39,288 nt of DNA from Enterococcus columbae DSM 7374 = ATCC 51263. Lineage in GTDB: Bacteria > Bacillota > Bacilli > Lactobacillales > Enterococcaceae. The stretch covers positions 180,977 through 220,264 of the forward strand of contig NZ_KE136348.1 in assembly GCF_000406925.1 (NCBI RefSeq), read 5' to 3'. Within the stretch, counting starts at the first letter, position 1; every line of letters begins with the position of its first letter. Below, one piece after another: positions 1 to 7,676 of the stretch. Under the pieces are notes generated by a model. The model was not told the origin of the DNA. It worked only from the letters and a program-made list of their open reading frames with translations, and ran no database searches. The position numbers and the translations under genes were made by a program.

Positions 1-610
1 ACTTTTTTGATTTTCTCAATGGAGAGTAACTCTCGAATTTTCTCATGTCTAAGCAAGCTACTTCACATCTTTGGGTAATCTGTGTCTAACGACTAGCTAC
101 TCGGAAAATTTGCCTCGTCGTTTGAAAAAATTTTAAAATCGTTCATTTTTCAAACGGCGAGTAACACTCAAATTTTCTCGTAGCTGTGCGAGTCGTTAGA
201 CATCCTTTAAATAATCTGTGTTTTGTAAGTAGCTACTTCATCAAATAAGCCGTTCTGTCAGTAAAATCTTTAGAGCTAAGGATTTTATTGCCAGACCGGA
301 ACTTATTTGCTCGTAGCTAGACAACTTACAAAACATCCTTTGTATAATCTGTGTTCAGCAAGTAACTCCTTCGTCAAATAAGCTAGTCTGGTGAAAAATT
401 TTTATAATCATATTATTTTTCCCTGACTAGATCTTATTTGCTCGGAGTTGACCGACTTGCTTCACATCCTTTGTATAATCTGTGTTCAGCAAGTAACTAC
501 TCGGAAAATAAGCTAGCGTGTTGTAGAATATCTTTAAAAATAATTGATATTCCACCACGATAGTACTTATTTTCTCGTAGTTAACCGACTTGCTTCACAT
601 CCTTTGTATA
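1..610. repeat. Tandem array of ~133-bp long-hairpin repeat units
   Basis: Four full units (about 86-200, 222-333, 355-464, 486-597) and the right half of a fifth (1-65) are separated by a conserved linker close to ATCCTTTGTATAATCTGTG, starting near 66, 201, 334, 465 and 598 (spacing 135, 133, 131, 133). Each unit is an imperfect palindrome of about 110 bp. The outer arms differ between units but stay self-complementary: CTAACGACT/AGTCGTTAG in the first, TTTTGTAAGT/ACTTACAAAA in the second, AGCAAGT/ACTTGCT in the third and fourth. Inner arms of the type CAAATAAG/CTTATTTG or GAAAATTTG/CAAATTTTC are also kept. No coding potential is seen. The organisation resembles modular stem-loop repeats such as the EFAR elements described in Enterococcus faecalis, but identity to that family cannot be tested here. 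Confidence 0.9.
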
Positions 611-613
611 GAA

Positions 614-656
614 ATAGCCTGGTTACTTTTGGTTTAAGCAAAAGCAACCAGGCTAT
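614..656 (-). terminator. Terminator of the AIM24-family gene
   Basis: An 18-bp stem (ATAGCCTGGTTACTTTTG / CAAAAGCAACCAGGCTAT, one mismatch) lies just past the stop of the leftward AIM24-family gene. The U-run on the leftward strand is short (TTTCTAT). The repeat array stops 3 bp away on the far side. Confidence 0.7.
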
Positions 657-673
657 ATTGATTAATTAACTAT

Positions 674-1447
674 TTAGCCAAGCCCCTTTAAGACAGGTGC
701 CATTAATACTTTACCCGTTCCTCGATAAACATTAACTAATCCTTCTCCAGAAGCTGCTGAACCAAGTAATGATTTACCAGAACGTTCAACGGTAAAATCT
801 AAGCTACTACTCCAAGCAATCGCATAATTTCCATCCACTTTTAAAACATCATTTTCTAAGGTAATTTCAATTAATTCTTCTTTTGGACAGTGCGATTCTA
901 GACAAACAAAGCCTTGCCCCTTTAAGCCTAGATTAAATAGTCCTTCTCCACCTGCAACCGCTGAAGAAAGGTTAGAACGCATCACTGCTTTTTGTTGAAT
1001 ATCAGCCTCACAAGCCAAAAATAAACCATCATCTAAAACAATTGAGCCTTGCCAATCAGCTAAATCCAGCAATAAAATATGTCGATAAGTAGGCTCTAAT
1101 ACCAAGGTTCCCGTTCCCACATATTCAGGCTTTACGACTGTTTCACCGGTAACCTTGCCTTTAAAAGCTTTACCTAAAAAATCGCCTACCCCTTTAATGC
1201 CAGTAGTCGCCTGAACATCACCAACCATCCACTGCATCGCGCCGGCTTGCACCACTACCCCGTTTGTCTGACTTAAATCACAGACCACTTGGCGTTTTCT
1301 AACTAACATTTGATTAGCATAGTAAGCAGACATCGCCGTTGATAAGGTTACACTTAAATCACGTTGATATTCAGCAATACTAAAAGGGCCCTTTTGATCA
1401 ACAACTCGAACATCATCATTATCTAAAAAATTATTCACTTGAAACAT
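674..1447 (-). CDS. AIM24 family protein (DUF124)
   Basis: The 257-residue product matches the AIM24/DUF124 family (TIGR00266-like): an N-terminal beta-rich part with an AGAMQWM segment, glycine-rich turns (GEGLFNLGLKGQG), and a C-terminal SGEGLVNVYRGTGKV segment typical of the family. No signal peptide or membrane helix is visible, so it is probably cytoplasmic. The bacterial function is unknown; the yeast namesake is a mitochondrial protein, which says little about the role here. The chosen ATG at 1447 has GAGGTGAG about 8 bp upstream; an upstream in-frame extension to 1495 has no ribosome site. It follows the leu operon in the same direction but is separated from it by terminator-like hairpins, so it is probably transcribed alone. 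Confidence 0.85.
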   Translation of the reverse strand: MFQVNNFLDNDDVRVVDQKGPFSIAEYQRDLSVTLSTAMSAYYANQMLVRKRQVVCDLSQTNGVVVQAGAMQWMVGDVQATTGIKGVGDFLGKAFKGKVTGETVVKPEYVGTGTLVLEPTYRHILLLDLADWQGSIVLDDGLFLACEADIQQKAVMRSNLSSAVAGGEGLFNLGLKGQGFVCLESHCPKEELIEITLENDVLKVDGNYAIAWSSSLDFTVERSGKSLLGSAASGEGLVNVYRGTGKVLMAPVLKGLG

Positions 1448-1474
1448 AGCACTCACCTCATGACCTTTTTTTCT

Positions 1475-1480
1475 ATTGTA
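1475..1480 (-). promoter_or_regulatory. Possible -10 element of the AIM24-family gene
   Basis: TACAAT on the leftward strand lies about 28 bp before the start codon. A weak -35 (TTAGTT) is 16 bp upstream. This is the best candidate in the gap but it is not strong. Confidence 0.35.
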
Positions 1481-1570
1481 ACATAAACCATCCAAGAACT
1501 AATGCGTCCTAAGGCGGAAAAATTTTCCTGTACACCAATTAGCCTATTAGTAAAAAATTATCGTAAACAA

Positions 1571-1603
1571 AACTCCAGCTAGCCTATCTGACTAACTGGA
1601 GTT
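1571..1603 (-). terminator. Terminator of the leu operon
   Basis: The arms AACTCCAGCTAG and CTAACTGGAGTT form a 12-bp stem with one non-Watson-Crick pair. On the leftward strand it is followed by TTTTGTTT. It lies 130 bp past the leuD stop. Confidence 0.75.
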
Positions 1604-1661
1604 GATTTTGACTTGCCTATTCAAAAGGGTAGTTAGTAAAAAAGCAAGTCGTTTATTGAAA

Positions 1662-1720
1662 GACTACAGCATCATTTCATGTATATATTTTAGGGAAGAC
1701 AACATCTATCAGCTGTAGTC
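1662..1720 (-). other. Inverted repeat downstream of leuD
   Basis: GACTACAGC (1662-1670) and GCTGTAGTC (1712-1720) are perfect 9-bp arms around a 41-bp loop, starting 11 bp past the leuD stop. The following leftward sequence (TTTCAATAAA) is only weakly U-rich, so this may be a 3'-end stabilising hairpin or a poor first terminator. Confidence 0.5.
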
Positions 1721-1731
1721 GTTTCACAAAA

Positions 1732-2319
1732 TTATTGCCAATAGCTTGGTATAGTTTGTTCATAGTCTTCAATTTGTTGAAGTGATTGTAAGGTAATGCC
1801 AATTTCATCCAACCCATTGATTAATTTATGCTTCCAAGTTCGATCGATCGCAAAGGAATGGCGCTGATCATTAAATTGAACAACTTGGTTTGGTAAATCG
1901 ATGGTAAGAGTAGTCTCAGCAGGTAAATCAGCAATGGCCTTTCTAACTTCAAGCGGTAAAACAATAGGTAATAGACCATTTTTAGTCGCATTCATATAAA
2001 AAATATCACTAAAACTACCGGCAATCACCGCTACAAAGCCATAATCCATCAATGCCCATGCCGCATGTTCTCGTGAAGAACCTGAGCCGAAGTTATCACC
2101 AGCGACTAAAATCGTTGCCCCTTGATACTTTGCTTCATTTAAAACGAAATCTGGATTTGGCGTGCGATCTTTCAAATAGCGCCAATCGTCGAATAAGAAT
2201 TCTCCAAAGCCCGCCTTTTCAATCCGTTTTAAATACGATTTTGGAATAATTTGATCGGTATCAATATTATCATTCATAAAAGGGACACTGCGCCCTTGAT
2301 AAACTGTAAATGCACGCAT
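1732..2319 (-). CDS. leuD: 3-isopropylmalate dehydratase small subunit
   Basis: This 195-residue protein is the LeuD swivel-domain subunit. With LeuC it forms isopropylmalate isomerase, which converts 2-isopropylmalate to 3-isopropylmalate in leucine synthesis in the cytoplasm. The family marks are NIDTDQIIP near residues 18-26 and [17 protein letters not shown] near residues 74-90, and the length is normal. Its ATG shares one base with the leuC stop (TAATG), with AGGTGAAAG as the ribosome site inside the end of leuC, so translation is probably coupled. It is the last gene of leuABCD; a large inverted repeat and a terminator follow. No defect is visible. Confidence 0.97.
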   Translation of the reverse strand: MRAFTVYQGRSVPFMNDNIDTDQIIPKSYLKRIEKAGFGEFLFDDWRYLKDRTPNPDFVLNEAKYQGATILVAGDNFGSGSSREHAAWALMDYGFVAVIAGSFSDIFYMNATKNGLLPIVLPLEVRKAIADLPAETTLTIDLPNQVVQFNDQRHSFAIDRTWKHKLINGLDEIGITLQSLQQIEDYEQTIPSYWQ

Positions 2320-3698
2320 TATCTTTCACCTACCATTTCTCTAACATCGACAAAGGTACCATGTAGAGCCGCGGCTGCTGCCATCGCTGGCGAGCAAAGA
2401 TGGGTTCTTGAATTTTTTCCTTGTCGACCTACAAAATTCCGATTTGATGTTGAGGCACAGTGAATATATTCAGGTACTTTATCTGGATTCATCCCTAAAC
2501 ACATCGAGCAACCTGGTTCACGCCATTCAAAACCTGCTTCAATAAAAATTTGATCCAAGCCTAGTTTTTCTGCTGCTTTTTTCACCGGTCTTGACCCAGG
2601 GACAACAATTGCGGTGACCGTATCTTTCACCTTTTTCCCTTGAATGATCTGCGCTGCTTCTTGCAAGTCAGACAAACGGCCATTCGTACAAGAGCCGATG
2701 AAGACATATTCAATCGGAATGTCACTTGCCTTTTGACCTGGATGCAAATCCATATATTCATAGGCCAATTGATCATTATGATCTTTAATCGTCGGAAAGG
2801 CTTCATCAAAAGCCACCGCCATTTCCGGATTCGTTCCCCATGTTACATAAGGGGCTAATTGACTAGCATCCAAGGTTAACAAGCAATCATATTTTGCATC
2901 CACATCGGTATAAAGGGTTTGCCAGTCCTCAACAGCTTGCTCAAAATCCTTAGGGGCATATTCTCGATCTTTTACATAAGCAAAGGTTTTTTCATCTGGA
3001 CGAATCATGCCCATTTTGGCCCCGCCTTCTATGGACATATTACAAATAGTCATTCGTTCTTCCATCGATAAGCTTTCGATTGTATCACCAAAAAATTCAG
3101 CTGCATAGCCCACACCAAAATCTACGCCATATTTAGCAATTAAAGCTAGAATAATATCTTTGGCATACACGCCTTTTGGTAATTTACCCGTTACCTGTAT
3201 TCCTAGATTTTTAGGCTTTTTTTGCCAAATGGTTTGTGTAGCTAGAACATGCTCCACTTCAGAAGTCCCAATCCCAAAAGCAATCGCGCCAAATGCCCCA
3301 TGCGTAGCTGTATGTGAATCACCACAAACGATGACCTTACCTGGTTGAGTTAGGCCAACTTCTGGCCCAACCATATGAACGATTCCTTGTCGAGCTGAAC
3401 CATTATCACATAAAGTAATGCCAAATTCTTCACAATTCTTTCTTAGAGTGTCAATTTGTTTTTTAGAAATCAAGTCTGTAATATTAAAAATATCCTGAGT
3501 GGGTACATTATGATCCATCGTCGCAAAGGTTTTATCTGGCCGACGAACCGTTCGATTGTTCTGGCGCAAGCCTTCAAAAGCCTGTGGAGAGGTAACTTCA
3601 TGAATCATTTGCAAATCAACATATAACAATTGTGCTTCGCCCTCTTCACCCAAAATAACATGACGCTCCCACAATTTATCAAAAAGGGTCTTGCCCAT
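2319..3698 (-). CDS. leuC: 3-isopropylmalate dehydratase large subunit
   Basis: This 459-residue aconitase-family subunit carries the [4Fe-4S] cluster of isopropylmalate isomerase. The cluster cysteines are visible in [10 protein letters not shown] and in [11 protein letters not shown]. Other family segments include DHNVPTQD and [13 protein letters not shown] near the N-terminal third, and the [14 protein letters not shown] segment near the end. The start chosen is the ATG at 3698, with GAGGAG 8 bp upstream; an in-frame GTG three codons earlier lies almost on top of that ribosome site. It starts 5 bp after the leuB stop and overlaps leuD by one base. Confidence 0.97.
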   Translation of the reverse strand: MGKTLFDKLWERHVILGEEGEAQLLYVDLQMIHEVTSPQAFEGLRQNNRTVRRPDKTFATMDHNVPTQDIFNITDLISKKQIDTLRKNCEEFGITLCDNGSARQGIVHMVGPEVGLTQPGKVIVCGDSHTATHGAFGAIAFGIGTSEVEHVLATQTIWQKKPKNLGIQVTGKLPKGVYAKDIILALIAKYGVDFGVGYAAEFFGDTIESLSMEERMTICNMSIEGGAKMGMIRPDEKTFAYVKDREYAPKDFEQAVEDWQTLYTDVDAKYDCLLTLDASQLAPYVTWGTNPEMAVAFDEAFPTIKDHNDQLAYEYMDLHPGQKASDIPIEYVFIGSCTNGRLSDLQEAAQIIQGKKVKDTVTAIVVPGSRPVKKAAEKLGLDQIFIEAGFEWREPGCSMCLGMNPDKVPEYIHCASTSNRNFVGRQGKNSRTHLCSPAMAAAAALHGTFVDVREMVGER

Positions 3699-3703
3699 AG
3701 TTC

Positions 3704-4750
3704 TCACTCCTCTAGTTTAGCAATTACTGCTTGTGTAAATTCTTCTGTAGTGGCTGTTCCGTTTAAATCCGGAGTTAATACACCCTCAGCCATCACTGCA
3801 AAACAAGCCTGCTCAATTTGATCAGCTAATTCTTGATAATCAAACGACTGTCTAAGCATTAAAACGATAGATAAAATCATCGAAACCGGATTCGCAATGT
3901 TTTTACCTGCAATATCAGGGGCTGATCCATGAATCGGTTCATATAACGAAATGCCACTGATACTATGACTTGCACTTGGTAAAACGCCAAGTGTACCCGG
4001 TAATACAGAAGCCTCATCGCTTAAAATATCTCCAAATAAATTTTCAGTCACAATCACATCAAAACTAGTTGGTTGTTGAACAATTTTCATTGCAGCTGAA
4101 TCCACATATTGATGCGCTAAGGTGCAATCTGGATACTCTTTAGCTACTTCTTCAGCAATTTTTCGCCATAATTTGCTAGTCGCCAAAACATTGGCTTTGT
4201 CGACGGATAAAACCTTTTTCCGTCGACTACGTGCGATTTGAAACGCTTGATGGATTATCCGGCGAATTTCATCTTCATGATAGCGATTCGTATCTACAGC
4301 AAAATCTGCAGCCAATTGACGAGGTTCTCCAAAGTAGATACCACTGGTCAATTCACGAACCACTACTAGGTCTGTTCCTTTGACAATCTCACTTTTTATC
4401 GGTGAGCAATCTAGTAAAGCATCTGGCACTTTGACCGGCCGAATATTCGCATATAAATGTAAAGCTTTACGCAGAGCTAATAAACCAGCTTCTGGTGTTT
4501 TTTCTGCTTGCTCCCATTTTGGCCCACCAATTGCCCCTAGTAAAATTGCATCGGCTTTTTGACAAGCTGCTAAAGTCTCTTTGGGTAAGGGATCTCCATA
4601 AGCATCAATTCCTGCGCCGCCAAAGGCATGATGTTCAAAAGTAAAACTATACTGACTTTTTTCACTTGCTGCTTGTAAAACAGCCAATCCACTTGCCATT
4701 ATTTCTGGACCGATTCCATCGCCAGCTAATACTACAATATTTTTTGCCAT
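3704..4750 (-). CDS. leuB: 3-isopropylmalate dehydrogenase
   Basis: This 348-residue NAD-dependent beta-decarboxylating dehydrogenase converts 3-isopropylmalate to 2-oxoisocaproate, the direct keto-acid precursor of leucine. Family features are the N-terminal [12 protein letters not shown], the substrate-binding arginines in [15 protein letters not shown] and [15 protein letters not shown], the lysine/aspartate region [13 protein letters not shown], the metal-binding [19 protein letters not shown], and the NAD-binding [18 protein letters not shown]. The length is typical. It begins one base after the leuA stop region and is co-directional with the other leu genes, so it is almost certainly expressed from the same transcript. 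Confidence 0.97.
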   Translation of the reverse strand: MAKNIVVLAGDGIGPEIMASGLAVLQAASEKSQYSFTFEHHAFGGAGIDAYGDPLPKETLAACQKADAILLGAIGGPKWEQAEKTPEAGLLALRKALHLYANIRPVKVPDALLDCSPIKSEIVKGTDLVVVRELTSGIYFGEPRQLAADFAVDTNRYHEDEIRRIIHQAFQIARSRRKKVLSVDKANVLATSKLWRKIAEEVAKEYPDCTLAHQYVDSAAMKIVQQPTSFDVIVTENLFGDILSDEASVLPGTLGVLPSASHSISGISLYEPIHGSAPDIAGKNIANPVSMILSIVLMLRQSFDYQELADQIEQACFAVMAEGVLTPDLNGTATTEEFTQAVIAKLEE

Positions 4751-4751
4751 T

Positions 4752-6269
4752 TTATTGCCCTCTTTCTTTTAATAGCGAACTAGCATGGACATAGGCTTTA
4801 GCTGATGCTTTCAATACATCAAAGTCTACCCCGACACCATTAATCATCGCTTTGCTCGCCTCATCAATAATACTCACTCTAACCTCAGCTTGTGCATCCT
4901 CTCCACTGGTCAAAGCTTGAATTTCATAACTTGCTAACGTTGGCTTTTGCATAAAAACCTCATCGATAGCATTGTAAATCGCTTGAATGCTTCCATCACC
5001 AATGGCCGAAGCAGTGTGTATATTTTTTTGCTCATCTTGAATCGAAATCACTGCCGCTTGATAGCCGTTAGAAACATATTGAAGTTGAATTGCTTGTAAA
5101 TGATAACCATCAGCTGAGCGTCTAAACTTATCCGTGACTAATGCAATTAAATCTTGGTCAGTAATTTGTTTTTTCTTATCTGCCAATACTTTAAATTTCT
5201 TGAATAAATCATTAATTGTTGAGCTATCAAGGTCATAGCCTAACTCACTTAGCTTAGCTGAAAACGCATGTCGGCCAGATAATTTGCCTAATGGTAAGGC
5301 ATTGGTTTTTACGCCAACTAGTTGTGGGGTAATGATTTCATAGGTTTCCGGATTTTTTAAGACACCATCTTGATGAATACCTGATTCATGAGCATAAGCA
5401 TTTCCACCAATGACCGCCTTGTTTTTAGGAATTGGAATTCCTGATAGTCTTGCCACTAAATCACTAGTTTGTTTGGTTTGTTCTAAGACAATTGCACTGC
5501 TACATTGGTAAAAGTCTTTACGAATGTGTAAGGCGACTGCCACTTCTTCTAAAGCAGTATTCCCCGCTCTTTCGCCAATTCCATTAATGGTTCCTTCCAC
5601 TCGATTGGCCCCATTTTCAATTGCTGCTAACGCATTGGCGGTTGCCATACCTAAATCATCATGGCAATGCGAGGAGAAAATGATTTCCTGATCACTTTTA
5701 ATATTTTGGGTTAAATAAGCAAAGATTTTTCCGTATTCAGTTGGATTACTATAACCCACCGTATCAGGAATATTGATAATTGTAGCACCGGCATCGATAG
5801 CAGTTTGAACTGCTTGTAGTAAAAATGGTAAAGAAGTTCTAGTTGCATCTTCTGGAGAAAATTGCACCTTCTCAAACTTGCTTCTAGCGTAGCGTACATG
5901 ATAATCAATGGATGCTAATACTTCCTCAGGGGTCATTTTTAATTTATATTTCATATGCACATCACTTGTGGCTAAAAAGACATGAATTTGAGGAAATTTG
6001 GCCGCCTTAAGGGCTTCATAAGCTGCATCAATATCTTTTTGCTGACAACGAGCCAAACCGGCAACCGTCATCTTTTTCACTGCTTTACTAATTGCCTCAA
6101 CAGCCTCAAAATCACCCGGTGAGGCTACTGGAAAGCCAGCTTCAATGGTATCAATCCCCCATTTTTCTAACTGTAAAGCAATTTGAACCTTTTCTTGGGT
6201 GTTGAAATTAACGCCTGGTGTTTGTTCACCATCTCGAAGGGTGGTATCAAAAAATTGGATTTTTCTCAT
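4752..6269 (-). CDS. leuA: 2-isopropylmalate synthase
   Basis: This 505-residue enzyme condenses acetyl-CoA with 2-oxoisovalerate, the first committed step to leucine. The HMGL-like TIM barrel shows [13 protein letters not shown] at the N-terminus, [12 protein letters not shown] with the metal-binding His-x-His, and [13 protein letters not shown]. The C-terminal part (about residue 370 on) fits the LeuA allosteric domain that binds leucine, so feedback inhibition is expected. I chose the ATG at 6269, with AAGGAG about 10 bp upstream and a product starting [10 protein letters not shown]; the open frame continues upstream to 6383 but only through the attenuator region. It is the first structural gene of leuABCD. 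Confidence 0.97.
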   Translation of the reverse strand: MRKIQFFDTTLRDGEQTPGVNFNTQEKVQIALQLEKWGIDTIEAGFPVASPGDFEAVEAISKAVKKMTVAGLARCQQKDIDAAYEALKAAKFPQIHVFLATSDVHMKYKLKMTPEEVLASIDYHVRYARSKFEKVQFSPEDATRTSLPFLLQAVQTAIDAGATIINIPDTVGYSNPTEYGKIFAYLTQNIKSDQEIIFSSHCHDDLGMATANALAAIENGANRVEGTINGIGERAGNTALEEVAVALHIRKDFYQCSSAIVLEQTKQTSDLVARLSGIPIPKNKAVIGGNAYAHESGIHQDGVLKNPETYEIITPQLVGVKTNALPLGKLSGRHAFSAKLSELGYDLDSSTINDLFKKFKVLADKKKQITDQDLIALVTDKFRRSADGYHLQAIQLQYVSNGYQAAVISIQDEQKNIHTASAIGDGSIQAIYNAIDEVFMQKPTLASYEIQALTSGEDAQAEVRVSIIDEASKAMINGVGVDFDVLKASAKAYVHASSLLKERGQ

Positions 6270-6304
6270 TTTGCCTATACTCCTTAGTCCTAGAATTTTT
6301 CCTA

Positions 6305-6345
6305 CAAAAAAAGCATCCCATAAAGTACCTTTCTTTATGCAATGC
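6305..6345 (-). terminator. leu attenuator terminator
   Basis: On the leftward strand GCATTGCATAAAG (6345-6333) and CTTTATGGGATGC (6325-6313) form a 13-bp stem with one wobble and one mismatch, followed at once by seven T. It sits between the leader peptide and leuA, where a rho-independent attenuator belongs. An upstream 10-bp hairpin (6350-6359 with 6383-6392, AGAACTCTTT/AAAGAGTTCT) starts right after the leader stop codon and is probably part of the switch. I could not settle the exact antiterminator pairing by eye. Confidence 0.85.
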
Positions 6346-6392
6346 CAATAGAACTCTTTATTTATGCTAATGTTTGCAGTCAAAAGAGTTCT

Positions 6393-6443
6393 CTATCGTA
6401 ATAATAATAATAAACCAAATGCTTGAATTGTTTGTTTTTTCAT
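6393..6443 (-). CDS. leuL: leu operon leader peptide
   Basis: A 16-codon open frame encodes MKKQTIQAFGLLLLLR, with five consecutive TTA leucine codons just before the end. GGTGAG lies about 5 bp before its ATG. Ribosome stalling at the leucine codons when charged tRNA-Leu is scarce would prevent the downstream terminator from forming, as known for leucine attenuation in other bacteria, including the Lactococcus lactis leu-ilv operon. The peptide itself probably has no function. It is too short for ordinary gene finders. The stop codon abuts the 5' arm of the first leader hairpin, as expected for this mechanism. Confidence 0.93.
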   Translation of the reverse strand: MKKQTIQAFGLLLLLR

Positions 6444-6476
6444 CTTACTCACCTAACAAAATAAATAATTTATTAA

Positions 6477-6505
6477 AAAATACCTAATTTTTAATTAGAA
6501 GTCAA
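6477..6505 (-). promoter_or_regulatory. leu operon promoter
   Basis: TTGACT (6505-6500) and TATTTT (6482-6477) are separated by exactly 17 bp on the leftward strand, about 35 bp before the leader peptide ATG. The spacer is almost filled by the inverted repeat CTAATTTTTAATTAG (6484-6498), a possible operator. Confidence 0.85.
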
Positions 6506-6517
6506 GTGTTTTTGCTA

Positions 6518-6532
6518 AATTTTCTGAATATT
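6518..6532. promoter_or_regulatory. CodY-like box upstream of leu promoter
   Basis: AATTTTCTGAATATT matches the CodY consensus AATTTTCWGAAAATT at 14 of 15 positions and lies 12 bp upstream of the -35 element. CodY represses amino-acid synthesis genes in Firmicutes when branched-chain amino acids and GTP are plentiful. The codY gene is not in this window. Confidence 0.75.
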
Positions 6533-6568
6533 TTTTATATAAATAAAATGAACCGGCTTTTTCTATGC

Positions 6569-6662
6569 GTAACTACTCGAAAAATTTGTCTTATCACTTG
6601 TATAAATTTCAACTTCTGCTAATTTTTTCAAAGGATTCGTAACACTTAAGTTGATCGTAGTA
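6569..6662. repeat. Degenerate copy of the long-hairpin repeat
   Basis: GTAACTACTCGAAAAATTTG at the left and CGTAACACTTAAGTTGATCG at the right mirror the arms of the first full unit of the array at 86-200 (CTACTCGGAAAATTTG ... GAGTAACACTCAAATTTTCTCG). Spacing is similar but the middle has decayed. It lies between the leu promoter and the tRNA-Arg terminator. Confidence 0.6.
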
Positions 6663-6680
6663 GGTTTATTCTTAGATAAC

Positions 6681-6715
6681 AAAAAAATCCTTAGAGACTT
6701 TGAATCTCTAAGGAT
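6681..6715 (-). terminator. Terminator of tRNA-Arg
   Basis: ATCCTTAGAGA and TCTCTAAGGAT form a perfect 11-bp stem, followed on the leftward strand by seven T. It begins 5 bp past the tRNA 3' end. Confidence 0.9.
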
Positions 6716-6720
6716 ATTAG

Positions 6721-6794
6721 CGTCACAGGAGGGATTCGAACCCCCGACCGTTCGCTTAGAAGGCGAATGCTCTATCCAGCTGAGCTACTATGAC
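6721..6794 (-). tRNA. tRNA-Arg (anticodon TCT)
   Basis: The leftward strand folds as a 74-nt cloverleaf. The acceptor arms are GTCATAG and CTGTGAC, the D arm contains AGCTCAGCTGGATAGAGC, the anticodon stem TTCGC/GCGAA holds the loop CTTCTAA (anticodon TCT, reading AGA), and the T loop is TTCGAAT. The 3' CCA is not encoded. It is a single tRNA gene with its own promoter and terminator. Confidence 0.96.
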
Positions 6795-6812
6795 CTATCA
6801 GCAACAAAAATG

Positions 6813-6841
6813 ATTTTAGCAGATTTTCAGCTGATATGCAA
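6813..6841 (-). promoter_or_regulatory. Promoter of tRNA-Arg
   Basis: TTGCAT and TAAAAT are separated by 17 bp on the leftward strand; the -10 ends 18 bp before the mature tRNA 5' end. Confidence 0.8.
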
Positions 6842-6896
6842 GCCATTTCTGCTAAATTTCTTAAAATAAGATAACTTTTTTTTAAAAAATTACTAT

Positions 6897-6931
6897 AAAA
6901 AAAGCAGTTGTCCATCCATTACAACTACTTT
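6897..6931 (-). terminator. Terminator of queT
   Basis: Arms AAAGTAGTTGT and ACAACTGCTTT (leftward strand, one internal mismatch) enclose a 9-nt loop and run into seven T. It lies about 13 bp after the queT stop. Confidence 0.85.
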
Positions 6932-6943
6932 AAACATCTATTT

Positions 6944-7453
6944 TTATTTTGTTAAATCTATTTTTTTACCAACAGTATAAATAATAACTGCCCCAATTGC
7001 CATCGCAATAAACTCACCGATACCAATCGTTAACCAGTTAAAGAAAAATGGGGCATCATAAAGGAAAGTTAGCTCTCCTGAAATAGTAAACATCGATACC
7101 GCACAAATCATCGTACTTACAGCCATTTTCTTTTTCATTGAAGTCATATTAGCAGTTACCTTCACATTGATTAATAAAACAACTAAGGTAGATAGGGTAC
7201 CGACAATTAAATCGACCACACCATTTTGTGAAAATAAATTAGAAATAAATACACCTATTGTTACTGCCCAAATATAGCGTTTATTATACAACGGCATAAA
7301 ATTAAACATTTCGGATAAACGAACTTGAATGGCACCATAACTAATCGGTGCTAAAACAACGGTAATGACTACATATAAAGCAGCCACAATAGCGGATCTG
7401 ACTAATTCCAAAGTTTTACTTTGGCTAGTTACTTGATGAGTTGGTTGATTCAT
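6944..7453 (-). CDS. queT: QueT family queuosine-precursor transporter
   Basis: The 169-residue product is a small hydrophobic protein of the QueT (COG4708/DUF988) family, the substrate-binding S component of an ECF transporter thought to import a queuosine precursor such as preQ1. About five membrane segments are visible: near residues 20-40 (IVAALYVVITVVLAP), 60-75, 80-98, 110-130 and 138-160. The conserved segment around IQVRLSEMFNFMPLYNK follows the first helix. The start is the ATG at 7453, with AAAGGAG 7 bp upstream; that same Shine-Dalgarno is the expression platform of a preQ1-II riboswitch, which strongly supports the assignment. The shared ECF energising genes are not in the window. 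Confidence 0.92.
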   Translation of the reverse strand: MNQPTHQVTSQSKTLELVRSAIVAALYVVITVVLAPISYGAIQVRLSEMFNFMPLYNKRYIWAVTIGVFISNLFSQNGVVDLIVGTLSTLVVLLINVKVTANMTSMKKKMAVSTMICAVSMFTISGELTFLYDAPFFFNWLTIGIGEFIAMAIGAVIIYTVGKKIDLTK

Positions 7454-7460
7454 AATAACA

Positions 7461-7533
7461 CTCCTTTGCAAGGGATTCCCTTGGTAATAAGCTGCGACTA
7501 AAGGATGGAAGTTTCGCAGTGTGGACTTTCCAC
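7461..7533 (-). ncRNA. preQ1-II riboswitch (COG4708 motif)
   Basis: On the leftward strand the order is a short hairpin GTGGA-AAG-TCCAC, then P2 CTGCGA/TCGCAG (7519-7514 and 7497-7492) with a loop ending in TCCTTT, then GCTTATTAC, then P4 CAAGGG-AAT-CCCTTG (7483-7469), then CAAAGGAG. This matches the preQ1-II layout, in which the pyrimidine-rich P2 loop pairs with AAAGGAG to hide the ribosome site when preQ1 binds. The position directly before queT fits. Confidence 0.9.
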
Positions 7534-7540
7534 GAATGCT

Positions 7541-7568
7541 ATCATAACACAGATTGCTTAAAAATCAA
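7541..7568 (-). promoter_or_regulatory. Promoter of queT riboswitch transcript
   Basis: TTGATT and TATGAT are separated by 16 bp on the leftward strand and end about 8 bp before the first riboswitch hairpin. Confidence 0.7.
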
Positions 7569-7579
7569 TATTTTTGGCC

Positions 7580-7627
7580 AAAAAAAAGAAATGAGTCTGG
7601 TAAATTCCCATTTTTACTCATTTCTTT
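7580..7627 (-). terminator. Terminator of the SDR gene
   Basis: AAAGAAATGAGT and ACTCATTTCTTT are perfect 12-bp arms with a 19-nt loop. The leftward strand then runs into eight T, just before the queT promoter. It could also work for rightward transcripts. Confidence 0.85.
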
Positions 7628-7676
7628 AAATCTATTACGACTAAAGTCGCGAGTATGCGCACGCTTTTTAAATCGC

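Noticed and set aside
334-485. TATAAT in each repeat linker as a promoter
   Set aside because: No -35 hexamer at 16-18 bp is found upstream of the linkers and no gene follows within reach.
1-610. Integron attC-site array
   Set aside because: GTCTAAC and GTTAGAC occur at the ends of one unit and look like attC simple sites, but the other units lack them, no cassettes lie between the units and no integron integrase is present.
1-610. CRISPR array
   Set aside because: The conserved part is about 20 bp but the intervening 110-bp stretches are themselves palindromic and related to one another, not unique spacers; no cas genes are nearby.
6270-6383. Longer leuA start at 6383
   Set aside because: The extension passes through the attenuator hairpin and its T-run and has no ribosome site; the ATG at 6269 has AAGGAG and the normal LeuA N-terminus.
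6270-6480. T-box in front of leuA
   Set aside because: The T-box sequence is absent; the Leu-rich leader peptide and terminator explain the region.
6651-6869. 72-residue open frame over tRNA-Arg
   Set aside because: It is the common spurious translation of a tRNA gene (the segment SQEGFEPPTVRLEGE comes from the tRNA).
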